Of a stretch of 12,802 nt of DNA, positions 1-12,802 are shown piece after piece (position 1 is the stretch's first letter; each line of letters starts with the position of its first letter). The position numbers were made by a program, and so were the translations under genes. The notes under the pieces are model-generated. The model worked only from the letters and a program-made list of their open reading frames with translations, was not told where the DNA came from and searched no databases. Location: the NCBI GenBank assembly GCA_026770585.1, contig MU646304.1, positions 328,404-341,205 on the forward strand, read 5' to 3'. Source of the DNA: Baffinella frigidus (Eukaryota > Cryptophyceae > Cryptomonadales > Baffinellaceae).

Positions 1-160
1 AAACCCCAAACCCCAAACCCCAAACCCTAAACCCTAAACCCTAAACCCTAAACCCTAAACCCTAAACCCTGAACCCTGAACCCTAAACCCTAAACCCAAA
101 CCCTAAACCCTAAAACCCAAACCCCAAACCCCACACTTTAAACTCTAAACCCTGAATACC
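1..160. repeat. Telomere-like heptamer tract, C-rich on + strand
   Basis: Tandem AAACCCT and AAACCCC units with scattered changes. It resembles a plant/algal telomere, but an SMG1 exon follows at 180 and the gene must continue to the left, so this is an intronic interstitial tract, not a chromosome end. Confidence 0.9.
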
Positions 161-179
161 GTAACGATAACGCGCACAG

Positions 180-12758
<12,579 letters not shown>

Positions 12759-12763
12759 GTACG

Positions 12764-12802
12764 CTCTCTCTCACACACACTCTCTCTCACACACATACAC
12801 AC
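12764..12802. repeat. TC/CA microsatellite at window end
   Basis: CTCTCTCTCACACACAC pattern in the intron after exon 21, similar to that in intron 12. Confidence 0.93.

Noticed and set aside
1-160. Chromosome end (true telomere)
   Set aside because: An SMG1 exon starts at 180 in the middle of the kinase domain, so the gene continues left; similar tracts occur in most introns.

Overview
The window is nuclear DNA from an intron-rich eukaryote, most likely a unicellular alga. The evidence is small GC-rich exons separated by much longer introns, and degenerate copies of the plant/algal-type telomere heptamer (CCCTAAA) filling many of those introns. I cannot name the species. A prasinophyte green alga or a dinoflagellate would both fit the repeat type and splice-site style, but this is inference.

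One gene, on the + strand, runs through the whole window and out of both ends: a homologue of SMG1, the PI3K-related kinase of nonsense-mediated mRNA decay (NMD). I could chain 21 exons (1878 nt, 626 codons) with consistent phase at every junction and no stop. Exons 1-5 (180-2209) encode the C-terminal half of the kinase domain: the GLGDRHLDN catalytic loop, the [11 protein letters not shown] activation segment and the [14 protein letters not shown] end motif. Exons 6-21 (2919-12758) encode the alpha-helical, Ala/Glu/Arg-rich region that in SMG1 separates the kinase from the C-terminal FATC domain. The first kinase exons and the FATC end lie outside. About 85% of the window is intron.

Layout: 1-465 telomere-like repeat around exon 1; 466-2209 rest of the kinase exons, with hairpin elements and a 20-bp satellite between them; 2210-4095 exons 6-9 with heptamer arrays and a hairpin filling one intron; 4096-6713 two large introns with repeated copies of the starts of exons 10 and 11; 6714-8190 exons 12-15 with microsatellites, heptamer arrays and a near-perfect 68-bp-arm hairpin; 8191-10869 exons 16-18 with direct and inverted partial exon copies; 10870-12302 a very large intron with a 120-bp-arm inverted repeat and a seven-step, ~120-bp ladder of the start of exon 19 (exon 20 of the list is S); 12303-12802 the last two exons.

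The striking feature is the introns. At least eight carry extra copies of the edge of a neighbouring exon, usually with a splice site attached. Several hold inverted-repeat elements whose ends lie at or near splice sites, and one terminal-repeat family appears to contain both donor and acceptor. Together with an invariant G|G at every exon junction, this looks like a gene recording repeated intron gain by introner-like (non-autonomous, terminal-inverted-repeat) elements and local duplication. Because most decoy exons would introduce stop codons into the transcript of an NMD kinase, autoregulation is a testable possibility. (Exon numbering used below: 1=180, 2=466, 3=1411, 4=1689, 5=2108, 6=2919, 7=3304, 8=3598, 9=3863, 10=4040, 11=5473, 12=6623, 13=7130, 14=7406, 15=7725, 16=8064, 17=8968, 18=9984, 19=10704, 20=12303, 21=12699; by this numbering the repeated starts in 4096-6713 are those of exons 11 and 12, and the ladder is of exon 20.)
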